A stretch of DNA of 64,000 bases from Lachnospiraceae bacterium (GTDB taxonomy: Bacteria > Bacillota > Clostridia > Lachnospirales > Lachnospiraceae), in the NCBI GenBank assembly GCA_029053015.1, contig JAIDHX010000029.1, positions 1 through 64,000 on the forward strand. Reading direction: 5' to 3'. The first letter of the stretch is position 1. The number at the start of each line of letters is the position of its first letter. The translations under genes were made by a program, and so were the position numbers. Under the pieces are notes generated by a model. The model was not told the DNA's origin. It did not search any database and worked only from the letters and a program-made list of their open reading frames with translations. Of the stretch, positions 34,541 through 43,200 are shown piece after piece.

Positions 34541-34559
34541 TGTAAGTGCTTACATTATA
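34541..34559 (-). promoter_or_regulatory. Extended -10 promoter and candidate operator of the uronate operon
   Basis: On the minus strand TGCTATAAT is an extended -10 element. It runs directly into TGTAAGCACTTACA, two 6-base inverted arms around CA. An operator in this position would block initiation. The shape is that of LacI- or GntR-type sites. The usual CG centre of LacI/CcpA sites is missing. No cognate regulator gene is next to the operon. Confidence 0.6.
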
Positions 34560-34671
34560 GCATAATCTTCCATCAAATACCATACCCTTTCTGATGTTTT
34601 TATGCTATTTGTACAATCTTTCATGGCCTGATTGCCATGGGCAATTCCCTGTTCAACGTTTACTATTGCAA

Positions 34672-34711
34672 ATAGCCTGCCAAAGCTCCGAATAAGGAAC
34701 TGGCAGGCTAT
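34672..34711. terminator. Stem-loop after trpB2
   Basis: ATAGCCTGCCA pairs with TGGCAGGCTAT, with inner CTCC/GGAA pairing. It lies about 40 bases beyond the trpB2 stop and ahead of the kduI promoter. No long T-run follows on the minus strand. Confidence 0.5.
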
Positions 34712-34751
34712 AAATACAACCATCAGGTTAATAATATTAGGTTTAAGCTGA

Positions 34752-36131
34752 TTACGCTTCCACCTTGGGAAGTCCGTCAAAGCCCTTCTGCAAATCTGCG
34801 TCCGTGGGAATGTAATCCGTCATTTCTCCGTCGTTGTATTTCTGGTATGCCACCATATCGAAGTAGCCGGTTCCGGTAAGACCAAACACGATGGTCTTTT
34901 CTTCTCCCGTCTCCTTGCACTTCATCGCCTCGTCGATTGCCACACGGATGGCATGGCTGCTCTCCGGCGCGGGCAGAATACCCTCGATTCTCGCAAATTT
35001 CTGTGCAGCCTCAAACACACTGGTCTGCTCTACCGCTACCGCTTCCATCAGTCCGTCATGATAAAGCTGTGACAGAGTGGAACTCATGCCGTGGTAACGA
35101 AGCCCTCCCGCATGGTTCGCAGAAGGAATAAAGCTGCTGCCCAGCGTATACATCTTTGCAAGCGGACACACCATTCCCGTATCGCAGAAATCATAAGCAA
35201 ATTTTCCTCTTGTAAAGCTGGGGCAGGATGCGGGCTCCACCGCAATGATGCGGTAATCTTTTTCGCCGCGCAGTTTTTCTCCCATGAAAGGTGAAATCAG
35301 ACCGCCTAAGTTGGAACCGCCGCCGGCACAGCCAATGATAATATCCGGCGTGATACCATATTTGTCCATAGCCGCCTTGGTTTCCAGACCGATCACTGAC
35401 TGATGTAAAAGCACCTGATTCAAAACGCTGCCCAGCACATAGCGATAACCTTCATGACTGGTTGCCACCTCCACGGCTTCGGAGATCGCACAACCCAGGC
35501 TGCCCGTTGTCCCGGGATGCTCTGCCAGAATCTTTCTGCCGACCGCCGTAGTCTCAGAAGGAGAAGGCGTCACACTTGCGCCGTAAGTTCTCATAACTTC
35601 ACGTCTGAAAGGCTTCTGCTCGTAGGATACCTTCACCATATACACCTTGCAGTCAAGTCCAAGATAAGCACACGCCATGGAGAGTGCAGTTCCCCACTGT
35701 CCGGCTCCCGTCTCAGTGGTAACGCCTTTTAAGCCCTGTTTCTTTGCGTAATACGCCTGCGCAATGGCAGAATTCAGCTTGTGGCTGCCGCTGGTATTAT
35801 TGCCCTCGAATTTGTAATAAATCTTTGCCGGTGTGTCCAGTTCTTTCTCCAGACAGTATGCGCGGACAAGGGGCGACGGACGGTACATTTTATAAAAGTC
35901 CTGTATCTCCTGCGGAATATCGATATATGCCGTCGTATCATCCAGTTCCTGCTTAATCAGCTCGTCACAAAACACGGGACGCAAATCCTCGTATCCCATG
36001 GGCTGCAGGGTCCCGGGATTCAACAGGGGCGCGGGCTTGTTCTTCATGTCGGAACGCACGTTGTACCACTGCTTCGGCATCTCGCTTTCTTCTAAGTAAA
36101 TTTTGTAAGGGATTTTCTTTTCTTCGCTCAT
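34752..36131 (-). CDS. trpB: Tryptophan synthase beta chain, TrpB2 type
   Basis: The 459-residue PLP enzyme is about 60 residues longer than TrpB1 and has TrpB2 features: the N-terminal 'MPKQWYNVRSDMKNKPAPLLNPGT', the PLP lysine in 'TSGSHKLNSA', and 'TGAGQWGTALSMA'. The phosphate loop is 'GCAGGGSNLGG'. It joins indole and serine to give tryptophan. TrpB2 enzymes are often not partnered with TrpA, and no trpA or other trp gene is in the window. The gene has its own consensus promoter at 36173-36201, so it is transcribed apart from the GH95 unit. A role in indole salvage is the usual inference. Confidence 0.92.
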   Translation of the reverse strand: MSEEKKIPYKIYLEESEMPKQWYNVRSDMKNKPAPLLNPGTLQPMGYEDLRPVFCDELIKQELDDTTAYIDIPQEIQDFYKMYRPSPLVRAYCLEKELDTPAKIYYKFEGNNTSGSHKLNSAIAQAYYAKKQGLKGVTTETGAGQWGTALSMACAYLGLDCKVYMVKVSYEQKPFRREVMRTYGASVTPSPSETTAVGRKILAEHPGTTGSLGCAISEAVEVATSHEGYRYVLGSVLNQVLLHQSVIGLETKAAMDKYGITPDIIIGCAGGGSNLGGLISPFMGEKLRGEKDYRIIAVEPASCPSFTRGKFAYDFCDTGMVCPLAKMYTLGSSFIPSANHAGGLRYHGMSSTLSQLYHDGLMEAVAVEQTSVFEAAQKFARIEGILPAPESSHAIRVAIDEAMKCKETGEEKTIVFGLTGTGYFDMVAYQKYNDGEMTDYIPTDADLQKGFDGLPKVEA

Positions 36132-36172
36132 ATAATATCCTTTCCTGTTTCAAGTACAGATTGTTCTTTTTA

Positions 36173-36201
36173 TTTATAGTACATCAACGCATTAAAGTCA
36201 A
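36173..36201 (-). promoter_or_regulatory. Promoter of trpB2
   Basis: TTGACT and TATAAA are separated by 17 bases on the minus strand, 42 bases before the start. It overlaps no gene and lies just after the SGNH-fusion stop region. Confidence 0.7.
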
Positions 36202-36204
36202 CCT

Positions 36205-37788
36205 TTACTTGTCACATCTGTGAAATTTTTCCAGACTCCATAAAAACCGCATTGTCAGCATTCCCTTTATACGCTGCTCAACCTTTTCCCACACTTCAGG
36301 TTCCCCCCAGCTCCAACTCGGAGACCAACTGCCGTCTTCATTTTGCGCTTCAATTATAAAAGTATGATTATTATCCACATCATCCTGATATAGTTTATAA
36401 TATGGATGATTGGGTGTATCTATCCAATGGCAGAGCTTATACGCGCTTTCTGTCCCCCAATCATCGTCAAGCAAAGAAATGAGTTTACCGCTGCTCATAA
36501 GCTTTTGCAGTAATTCGTTTTTCAGTTTTTCGTCTTTCAGGGCGTTTACAAAATACACGTCTGACATCATTCCATATTGAAAAAAATCATCGCTTCCATT
36601 TATTTTGTCTACAACAATTTTTTGAATATGCCGGACAAGGCCATTCGGAACGTATCGACTGTATTTCACCACCATTCCCGCCAATGCGGAATTGGTATTG
36701 GGGTTATAGTGTGCAATTAAATCACTATAATCCTTTGGTATGAAGGTTTCCTCTTCCGTATGCTCCCACCACGGCGCATGCGGAAAATCATTGACTGCCG
36801 GCATTGTGAGATTATCCCATTCCCCGGTTATTTCGTTATAATTGCTGATGATATATTTCATCAGCCTGGGAATCATCGGATGTGTATCTGGAATATCAAG
36901 GGCAAAAATGTATCTGCACGCACTCTCCGTTTGTTTCAGACAGGAATCCGTAAATATAAAGTCATAATCCAATGTTCCGAAACCGCCGTCTTCGTTTTGG
37001 TATTTTTCAAGTATCTCTATAACCTCTGACTTTGGTTTTTCCTCAAAATAGTATTGAAACATAGCCAAGTCTATATCCTGTGCATAGTGATACATAAAAT
37101 CTCTTGCTTTTTTAAACTGTGCTCTTGATAAATTTTTCACTTTTAACGCACGATACACCGTGTCGGCAATCAACTGCAGCCCTGTCGGATTGGGGTGCAG
37201 CCCGTCCTCCTGATACAGCGTGGACACCTTTTCTTTATCCAGCTTTTCAAAAGCGGCATGGATATCAATCTTCCTGATATCCGGATTTGCCGCCAAAATC
37301 TCCGCAAAGAAAGGCATAAGCTCCTGCAGATAACGCTCCTGATGCTTGCGCCAGATACATTTTTGTATGGGCGCGGGAATTCCGATATAGATAGCAGCAT
37401 TAGGCGCGGCCTCGCGCACGCTGTCAATGATGTTCTGATAGCAGGAAACAAATTCTGCCTTTCTGCTGATCATATTACACAAGGGATTGGTATAGTCCTC
37501 CACATCATCCTTTCCGTCCTGCGCATCGTTCGTGCCGAGCAGTAACACGTAGATATCCCCTTTTTCTGCAAGTGCCTCCCTGTATCTTTCCTGCCGCACA
37601 TAGGGAAATCCCATTACCTGTCCGTCAAGCTCCAGATTCATGGCGGTGCAGCAGCAGACGCCTTTGTTGACCACTTCATACTCTTCTCCCAGAAGCACGC
37701 CCAGTCTATAGGGATAGCTCTCCTGCTCCCCCACGCCAAAGCCTTCTGTGATACTGTCTCCCATACATACAATTTTTGTTTTCATCAT
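36205..37788 (-). CDS. SGNH/GDSL esterase fused to an alpha-toroid (prenyltransferase/cyclase-like) domain
   Basis: The 527-residue protein joins two parts. Residues 1-215 are an SGNH hydrolase: 'CMGDSITEGFG' holds the Ser, 'LLLGTNDAQ' the Asn block, and 'DGLHPNPTG' the Asp-His pair. From about residue 225 the protein carries helical repeats with QW-like motifs, 'YQNEDGGFGTLDYDF' and 'AQNEDGSWSPSWSWG', as in squalene cyclase/prenyltransferase toroids. An acetylesterase acting on acetylated glycan is likely for the first part. The toroid may bind or position the glycan. There is no signal peptide. It lies 82 bases after the GH95 gene, suggesting joint action on a decorated oligosaccharide. Confidence 0.8.
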   Translation of the reverse strand: MMKTKIVCMGDSITEGFGVGEQESYPYRLGVLLGEEYEVVNKGVCCCTAMNLELDGQVMGFPYVRQERYREALAEKGDIYVLLLGTNDAQDGKDDVEDYTNPLCNMISRKAEFVSCYQNIIDSVREAAPNAAIYIGIPAPIQKCIWRKHQERYLQELMPFFAEILAANPDIRKIDIHAAFEKLDKEKVSTLYQEDGLHPNPTGLQLIADTVYRALKVKNLSRAQFKKARDFMYHYAQDIDLAMFQYYFEEKPKSEVIEILEKYQNEDGGFGTLDYDFIFTDSCLKQTESACRYIFALDIPDTHPMIPRLMKYIISNYNEITGEWDNLTMPAVNDFPHAPWWEHTEEETFIPKDYSDLIAHYNPNTNSALAGMVVKYSRYVPNGLVRHIQKIVVDKINGSDDFFQYGMMSDVYFVNALKDEKLKNELLQKLMSSGKLISLLDDDWGTESAYKLCHWIDTPNHPYYKLYQDDVDNNHTFIIEAQNEDGSWSPSWSWGEPEVWEKVEQRIKGMLTMRFLWSLEKFHRCDK

Positions 37789-37870
37789 TCTCTTCCTTTT
37801 CTGTGCTCCGCTTTATGCAAAATAGCTGCTGCCTTCTTTCCTGACGCATTCTCCGGCAACGTCTTCCGTC

Positions 37871-40081
37871 TTAAAACCGCACATCCTTTTCCTCTCCGGC
37901 CTTCAGTTCCAGCGCCATTATCTCTTCTTTGTAGCGTACCTTCGTGCGAATATCGCACTTCGCCCGTACAACCGCGTGGGTAAGTACCCCGTCCTGCCAG
38001 TAAATATCCACTTCCGCGCCGCCTTTTACGCAAAGTCCCTTAATAGAACCGCTTTTCCATGCTTCGGGCAGGGCGGGCAGCAGTACAATCCTCTCGGAAG
38101 TACTCTGTACCAGCATCTCCGCAATGGCAGCCGTTGCGCCAAAATTGCCGTCAATCTGAAAAGGCGGGTGATTGTCAAAAAGATTGGGCAGCGTGGATTT
38201 TGCCAATATCTGTTCAAAATTATAGTAAGCCGCCTCTCCGTCCCAGAGCTTTGCATAGTGATTGATAATCCACGCACGGCTCCAGCCCGTATGTCCGCCG
38301 CCGTGGGAAAGTCGTCTTTCCAGCGTCACCCGCGCCGCTTTTGCAAGCTCCGGCGTGCCGTCCACCGTAATCTGCTCCGAAGGATGCAGTCCGTAGAGGT
38401 GGGAAATATGCCTGTGCCCGGGCTCTGCCTCCTCATAGTCCTCCTGCCATTCCAAAATATTACCCTTTTCGCCTATCCGCGTGGGCATCAGCTTCTCTCT
38501 TGCCGCTTTTATCTGCTCGTTCAATTCATCAGAAACGCCTAAAATCTCTGCCGCCTGAATGCATTGTCCAAATAAATCACGCAAAATCTGGTTGTCCATG
38601 GTGACGCCCGCCGTATTGGAGCCTCTCTCCCCGCTTGGCAGGATAAAAGTATTTTCCGGCGACACGGAAGGACAGGTCTTTAAGTAGCCGCCATCCTCGA
38701 TACAGAAATCCAGGAAAAACAGCGCCGCTTCCCGCATAATGGGAAAGCTCTCCGCAAGAAACGCCTTGTCCTGCGTATATTGATAATGCGTCCACTGATG
38801 GGTACAGAGCCACGCCGCACCCATCACCCAGTAGGAACCCGGCAGCCAGTGATCCTGTGTCACACAGTCGCCCCAGATATCCGTGTTGTGATGCGCCATA
38901 AAGCCGCGGCAGCCATACATACGCCGCGCCGTCTCCCTGCCATTCTCCAGCATGGTATGAATTAGCTCTAAAAATGGCTTATGACATTCCGAAAGGTTGC
39001 AGACCTCCGCCGGCCAATAATTCATCTGAATGTTGATGTTGATGGTGTATTTGCAGTCCCACGGGGGCAGCATGTCCTTGTTCCATATGCCCTGCAGGGT
39101 TGCCGGCAGTGTTCCCTCCCTGCTGCAGGAAATCAGAAGATACCTGCCATAGTCAAAATACAGCTTGGAAAGCCCCACATCCACGCTGCCTTCCGCGGCA
39201 AGCTGCATACGCTTGTCCGTGGGAACTGCGTCCTGCGCAGTTAAATCTCCCAACGAAAATTCTACCCTGTCATACAATGCTTTATAGTCCGCAACATGAT
39301 TTGCAAGCAGCTCCTCATAGGTTTTTTCTGCCGCCCGCTTTATCAATCCGTCAATTTCCTTCTCCACATCCTGCATGCGGTATGTAGTGCCGGCGCAAAA
39401 ATACAGAAGTACCTCGTCTGCCTCCTCCACCAGAAGATGCTCGCCGATAACCCGTACACTACCGCCCGAAGAAACCGCCGTAAGCTGCATGGCAAAATCA
39501 AAGCCGCCCTTCCCCAGATTACCGTACAGGCAGATACCGTCTTCTCCCACCTTTTTTACGCCGTCAAAAAACTTTTCCCGTCTAAGAAGCGCCTGAAAGG
39601 TAATAGCACCCTTCTTATCCGCGCTTATCCGCATCACCATCACGTCATCCGGCGCCGATAGAAACAATTCTCTCTGAAAGCGGACTCCGTTTGCGGAAAA
39701 AGTATTGGTGTAAACCGCCCTGTCCACATCAAGACTGCGCTCGTAGGATGTTACCTCGCCAATATGATCAAAAATAAAATGAATATTGCCCAGTGTCTGG
39801 TAGGGGTGGGCGCTGTCAGGACAGCCCGACATCGCCATCTTCATCAGCCTTTCCGCCTTTTGTATCTTCCCGGCAAGAATCAGCTCCCTGATTTCAGGCA
39901 GATACTTTAAAGTATCGGGATTGGTTCTGTCCACCCGTCCCCCATACCACATACTGTCCTCATTGACCTGAATCAGCTCATAAACCGGCTCGCCAAACAC
40001 CATGGCGCCCATCCTGCCATTTCCCAAAGGAAGCGCTTCCTCCCACACGCCCGCCGGCTGTTCATACCACAATCTGCTCAT
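37871..40081 (-). CDS. Glycoside hydrolase family 95 (alpha-L-fucosidase or alpha-L-galactosidase)
   Basis: The 736-residue protein opens with the GH95 signature 'WEEALPLGNGRMGAMVFG'. It has 'TININIQMNYWPAE' with the conserved Asn pair, and 'LEWQEDYEEAEPGHRHISHLYG' with the general acid Glu. 'NHPPFQIDGNFGATAAI' supplies the C-terminal Asp region. GH95 enzymes invert alpha-1,2-L-fucosyl or, in some, alpha-L-galactosyl linkages. There is no signal peptide, so it should act on imported oligosaccharides such as xyloglucan or host-glycan fragments. It is first in a two-gene unit with the SGNH fusion. Its leader carries a strong stem-loop. Confidence 0.92.
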   Translation of the reverse strand: MSRLWYEQPAGVWEEALPLGNGRMGAMVFGEPVYELIQVNEDSMWYGGRVDRTNPDTLKYLPEIRELILAGKIQKAERLMKMAMSGCPDSAHPYQTLGNIHFIFDHIGEVTSYERSLDVDRAVYTNTFSANGVRFQRELFLSAPDDVMVMRISADKKGAITFQALLRREKFFDGVKKVGEDGICLYGNLGKGGFDFAMQLTAVSSGGSVRVIGEHLLVEEADEVLLYFCAGTTYRMQDVEKEIDGLIKRAAEKTYEELLANHVADYKALYDRVEFSLGDLTAQDAVPTDKRMQLAAEGSVDVGLSKLYFDYGRYLLISCSREGTLPATLQGIWNKDMLPPWDCKYTININIQMNYWPAEVCNLSECHKPFLELIHTMLENGRETARRMYGCRGFMAHHNTDIWGDCVTQDHWLPGSYWVMGAAWLCTHQWTHYQYTQDKAFLAESFPIMREAALFFLDFCIEDGGYLKTCPSVSPENTFILPSGERGSNTAGVTMDNQILRDLFGQCIQAAEILGVSDELNEQIKAAREKLMPTRIGEKGNILEWQEDYEEAEPGHRHISHLYGLHPSEQITVDGTPELAKAARVTLERRLSHGGGHTGWSRAWIINHYAKLWDGEAAYYNFEQILAKSTLPNLFDNHPPFQIDGNFGATAAIAEMLVQSTSERIVLLPALPEAWKSGSIKGLCVKGGAEVDIYWQDGVLTHAVVRAKCDIRTKVRYKEEIMALELKAGEEKDVRF

Positions 40082-40110
40082 AATTAAATATACCGCCCTT
40101 CACATTTACT

Positions 40111-40166
40111 GCCGGACAGAGAGACAGACACCATCGTCCCCTGTCCGGCCACTTATTCCTATTATA
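40111..40166 (-). promoter_or_regulatory. Promoter -10 and leader stem-loop of the GH95 unit
   Basis: A TATAAT lies at 40161-40166 on the minus strand without a clear -35. Ten bases or so after the expected start, GCCGGACAG and CTGTCCGGC form a perfect 9-bp stem around a 21-base loop (40111-40149). This is an unusually stable 5' leader for a sugar operon and could regulate translation or mRNA life. Confidence 0.5.
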
Positions 40167-40235
40167 CAGGACAACAGGCTTTTTTCCTACTGCCATTTTT
40201 ACAGTTTTTCTACCGTATTTCTATTGTTGGCTAAA

Positions 40236-41861
40236 TCAAAGGAAATTTAATTTTTCCGTTTCCATTTCAATTACTTTCTTGTCTATTCTTTGAAACAAAA
40301 CCTCTATTTGGGGAAGAATATAACCCGCGGAAACAGAATGACTTTCCCACTTGCTGTCTATATTTAGCCAATTGCATACTTTTGCAGAGGAAAATGGTAA
40401 AAACGGATAAAGCAATACAGCCAGATTTGCAATGATTTGCACGCATTGATACAATGTATTCTCACATGCTGCGGTATCAGTGGTTCTGGTAATCCAAGGC
40501 TGTTCCGTATCAAAAAACTTATTTGCATTCCGAATGAATCCAAATATCGTATCAAGAGCATCTCTAAAAGTTCCGTCCTCTATCTGTTTACCAATCGTCA
40601 CAAATAATTCCTCTATTTGTTTGTTCAGAATCGGATTGTTTTTTCCTTGCGGAACAATGCCCGCATAATATTTTGAGATAAAAGCCAAGGAACGATTTAT
40701 AAAATTTCCATATGCCCCCAGCAGCTCTCCATTATGACTGTTTACATATTCTCTCCACGAAAAGTCAGCATCTTTTTTCTCCGGTCCATTCGCCAGAAAA
40801 AAGTAACGAATGGAGTCTGCTTCATAGTTATCTAACAAATCTTTCACCCAAATAGCATAATTTTGGCTTGTGGAGATTTTCCTTCCCTCAAGCGTCAAAT
40901 ATTCACTTGAAATTATCCGGTCGGGCAAATGCTTTGTTTTATCATTTGCCAGTAAAAGAGCGGGTAATATGATTGTGTGAAACGGAATATTGTCCTTTCC
41001 GTGTACATAATAATGTTTGGCATCTTTTCCCCAAAGCGCATCAAAATCTGCCCCTCTTTCTTCTGCTGCAATTTTGCTTGCCGATAAATAGCCTAATACA
41101 TTTTCTGCCCATATATAGATTGTTTTGTTCTCGTATCCGTCTTTCGGAACTTTGATTCCCCATTCCAAATCTCTTGTCAAAGCACGATCTCTTAATCCGT
41201 CGTCTATATATCGGTTTGTAAATGTTATCGCGTTTTTTCGCCATTCGGGATGACGAATGACCAGCTCTCTTAACTCACTTTGCAGTTTGGTAATCGCAAT
41301 GTATAAATGCTTTGATTTCCTGAATCCTATCGCTTTTTTACATATTGCGCAAATGGGTTCCATCAGATTTTCCGGTTCAAGTACTGTACCACAAAAATCA
41401 CATTGGTCGCCTCGTGTATCTTTTCCGCATTCAGGGCATCTTCCCAGTACAAAGCGGTCAGCCAGAAAAGTATCACAATTTTCGCAGTATGCCTGCGGCG
41501 TTTCCTTTTCATAAACATATTTGCTTTCATAAAGCCTTTTATGAAATTCTTGTACAAAACTCTTGTGCTCGTCGGATGATGTTTTGGTATAGACATCATA
41601 ACTGAAACCTAGCTTTTGAAAGCACTCCACAAATTCTTCGTGATAAATGTCGCTGATTTCCTGTGGTGTTCTGTTTTCTTGTTTTGCTCGAATCGCAACA
41701 GGCGTACCGTGGCAATCACTTCCTGACACGAAATACACATTATCTCCCAGAGCCCTGTGGTATCTTGCCAATACATCACCGGGTAACAGACCTGCAATAT
41801 GGCCAATATGCAATGAACCATTTGCATATGGCCATGCTCCGCCAATTAAAATATTTTTCAT
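40236..41861 (-). CDS. metG: Methionyl-tRNA synthetase
   Basis: The 541-residue enzyme has the class I 'LHIGHIAG' and the KMSKS loop as 'RKISTSQN', an atypical variant. Two zinc knuckles lie between: 'CENCDTFL', 'CPECGKDTRGDQCDFCG' and 'CAICKKA'. This is the E. coli/archaeal-like MetRS form with paired knuckles. The C-terminal tRNA-binding extension of longer MetRS is absent. It charges tRNA-Met and is probably a second, regulated copy or a form specific to this lineage. A T-box leader with a Met specifier controls it. GAGGT lies before the ATG. Confidence 0.93.
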   Translation of the reverse strand: MKNILIGGAWPYANGSLHIGHIAGLLPGDVLARYHRALGDNVYFVSGSDCHGTPVAIRAKQENRTPQEISDIYHEEFVECFQKLGFSYDVYTKTSSDEHKSFVQEFHKRLYESKYVYEKETPQAYCENCDTFLADRFVLGRCPECGKDTRGDQCDFCGTVLEPENLMEPICAICKKAIGFRKSKHLYIAITKLQSELRELVIRHPEWRKNAITFTNRYIDDGLRDRALTRDLEWGIKVPKDGYENKTIYIWAENVLGYLSASKIAAEERGADFDALWGKDAKHYYVHGKDNIPFHTIILPALLLANDKTKHLPDRIISSEYLTLEGRKISTSQNYAIWVKDLLDNYEADSIRYFFLANGPEKKDADFSWREYVNSHNGELLGAYGNFINRSLAFISKYYAGIVPQGKNNPILNKQIEELFVTIGKQIEDGTFRDALDTIFGFIRNANKFFDTEQPWITRTTDTAACENTLYQCVQIIANLAVLLYPFLPFSSAKVCNWLNIDSKWESHSVSAGYILPQIEVLFQRIDKKVIEMETEKLNFL

Positions 41862-41935
41862 TTTACATACCTCATTTCTTAATTTTTAGGGATAACTTGG
41901 TTTTTACCATTTCAAATCATTTTGTTTTTTGTAAT

Positions 41936-42230
41936 AAAAAAGCCCTCCTCTCTGAAAAATTTCTTTTTCAGGGACGAGAGCTGCTGCTTCGTGTTACCAC
42001 CCTAAATTTATCCATACCTCACGATATAGACCTTATCGACTACGGACGAGAAATGATTCATCGATAGCCTGTCACTGTAACGGGTGCACCCGTCGTAGCC
42101 TTGGCTAAACAGCTTCGGTACGCAGCTCCGAGACCATTTTCAATAGTTCCTTCTGTATCTGCTCTCACCTGCGCAGACTCTCTGTAACATATCTAACTAT
42201 TTACTCTTCTCTTCATTGCCTTTGTATTAT
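41936..42230 (-). promoter_or_regulatory. T-box riboswitch (Met) of metG
   Basis: The minus strand carries the T-box core 'GGGTGGTAACACG' at 41991-42003. A terminator with stem CTGAAAAA/TTTTTCAG and a T-run lies at 41936-41987. The Stem I end has the specifier region 'TTGAAAATGGTCTCGGAGC', where ATG is the specifier codon. Uncharged tRNA-Met would pair with the specifier and the T-box bulge and favour the antiterminator. The specifier matches the downstream methionyl-tRNA synthetase. Confidence 0.9.
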
Positions 42231-42236
42231 TTTTGT

Positions 42237-42265
42237 ATTTTATAATAAATTTATTCTTTTGTCTA
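42237..42265 (-). promoter_or_regulatory. Promoter of the metG T-box transcript
   Basis: TAGACA and TAAAAT are separated by 17 bases on the minus strand, immediately ahead of the T-box leader. Confidence 0.6.
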
Positions 42266-42294
42266 CCTGTTTCAAAAAACTCCCGATGTCAGAA

Positions 42295-43167
42295 TCACGC
42301 ATCCGCTATCACTTTTCTTAACAAACTCTCGTTAATTATTTCATCCGCATCGCCTCTGACAATCCCCATATGCGTGCTGCGAATTCCATCATCAAATAAA
42401 AGATACTGCACATTGGGTCTTCGAAGAACCTCTTGTTTACTATAAATACTTACCGTATCGCATAACACCTCTTTATCGTTCTTTCCCTGGGCAATCACAA
42501 TCTTGCTATCGGACTTATTGATTCCGTCAATTGCAGTAAACTTGTTCACCTTTCCAAAGCAGATGAACTGTGCAATCAGAATCAATAACTCAATAAGGGA
42601 AGAAAACTTCTTGATATTCGTAACAGCATAAAAATGCATCATCTCCCTGATTGATGCAAATCCGGCGACCGAAACTACTCTGTCAACAGTCACATCAGCA
42701 TAATTCAAGACCGCACAAACCGCATATCCTCCCATGCTATGTCCAAATAATGTGATGGGAAGTCTGTATTGCTCTGCATACCGAATAGCCGCTCTCAAAT
42801 CATAAACTGCCTGTGATATTCCGCAAAAGCGCCCCTGATTATCCCGATACGCTGTATTATCAAATGCCATGACCATATATCCATGTTCCACCAGCCATAA
42901 TACTTCCGGAATATAATAATCAGAGGTCACGCCCATTCCATGTGATATTATAACGATTCCCGCTTTATTTTCAGTTCCGTATATGTAGCCGTTCAGTAGA
43001 TTCTTTCCACTTTTGAAGCTGATTCGCAAATTTTTATCTGCATATTGCTCATGACAGTTCTGTTGATTCACAGTTTTAACCGTTTGAAACATGATTCTGT
43101 TCAGAAGCAGGGAACATACAATAATGACAAGCACGAATACTACAATAATAATGCAAATAAGTTTCAA
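42295..43167 (-). CDS. Membrane-anchored alpha/beta hydrolase
   Basis: The 290-residue protein starts with one membrane helix (residues 3-24) and continues as a serine hydrolase: oxyanion 'IISHGMG', 'VMAFDNTAYRDNQG', nucleophile elbow 'FGHSMGG', and late Asp/His in 'GKNDKEV' and 'STHMGIV'. It would sit on the outer face or at the membrane. The start is a TTG, supported by GGAGG nine bases upstream. It follows the antiporter gene by 33 bases in an acetyltransferase, antiporter, hydrolase run. The substrate is unknown. Confidence 0.83.
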   Translation of the reverse strand: MKLICIIIVVFVLVIIVCSLLLNRIMFQTVKTVNQQNCHEQYADKNLRISFKSGKNLLNGYIYGTENKAGIVIISHGMGVTSDYYIPEVLWLVEHGYMVMAFDNTAYRDNQGRFCGISQAVYDLRAAIRYAEQYRLPITLFGHSMGGYAVCAVLNYADVTVDRVVSVAGFASIREMMHFYAVTNIKKFSSLIELLILIAQFICFGKVNKFTAIDGINKSDSKIVIAQGKNDKEVLCDTVSIYSKQEVLRRPNVQYLLFDDGIRSTHMGIVRGDADEIINESLLRKVIADA

Positions 43168-43200
43168 ACTTTTCCACCTCCGAATTAATGATATACCATA

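Noticed and set aside
34550-34780. 76-residue minus-strand ORF between trpB2 and kduI
   Set aside because: It overlaps the trpB2 end, the hairpin and the kduI promoter, and has no ribosome binding site.
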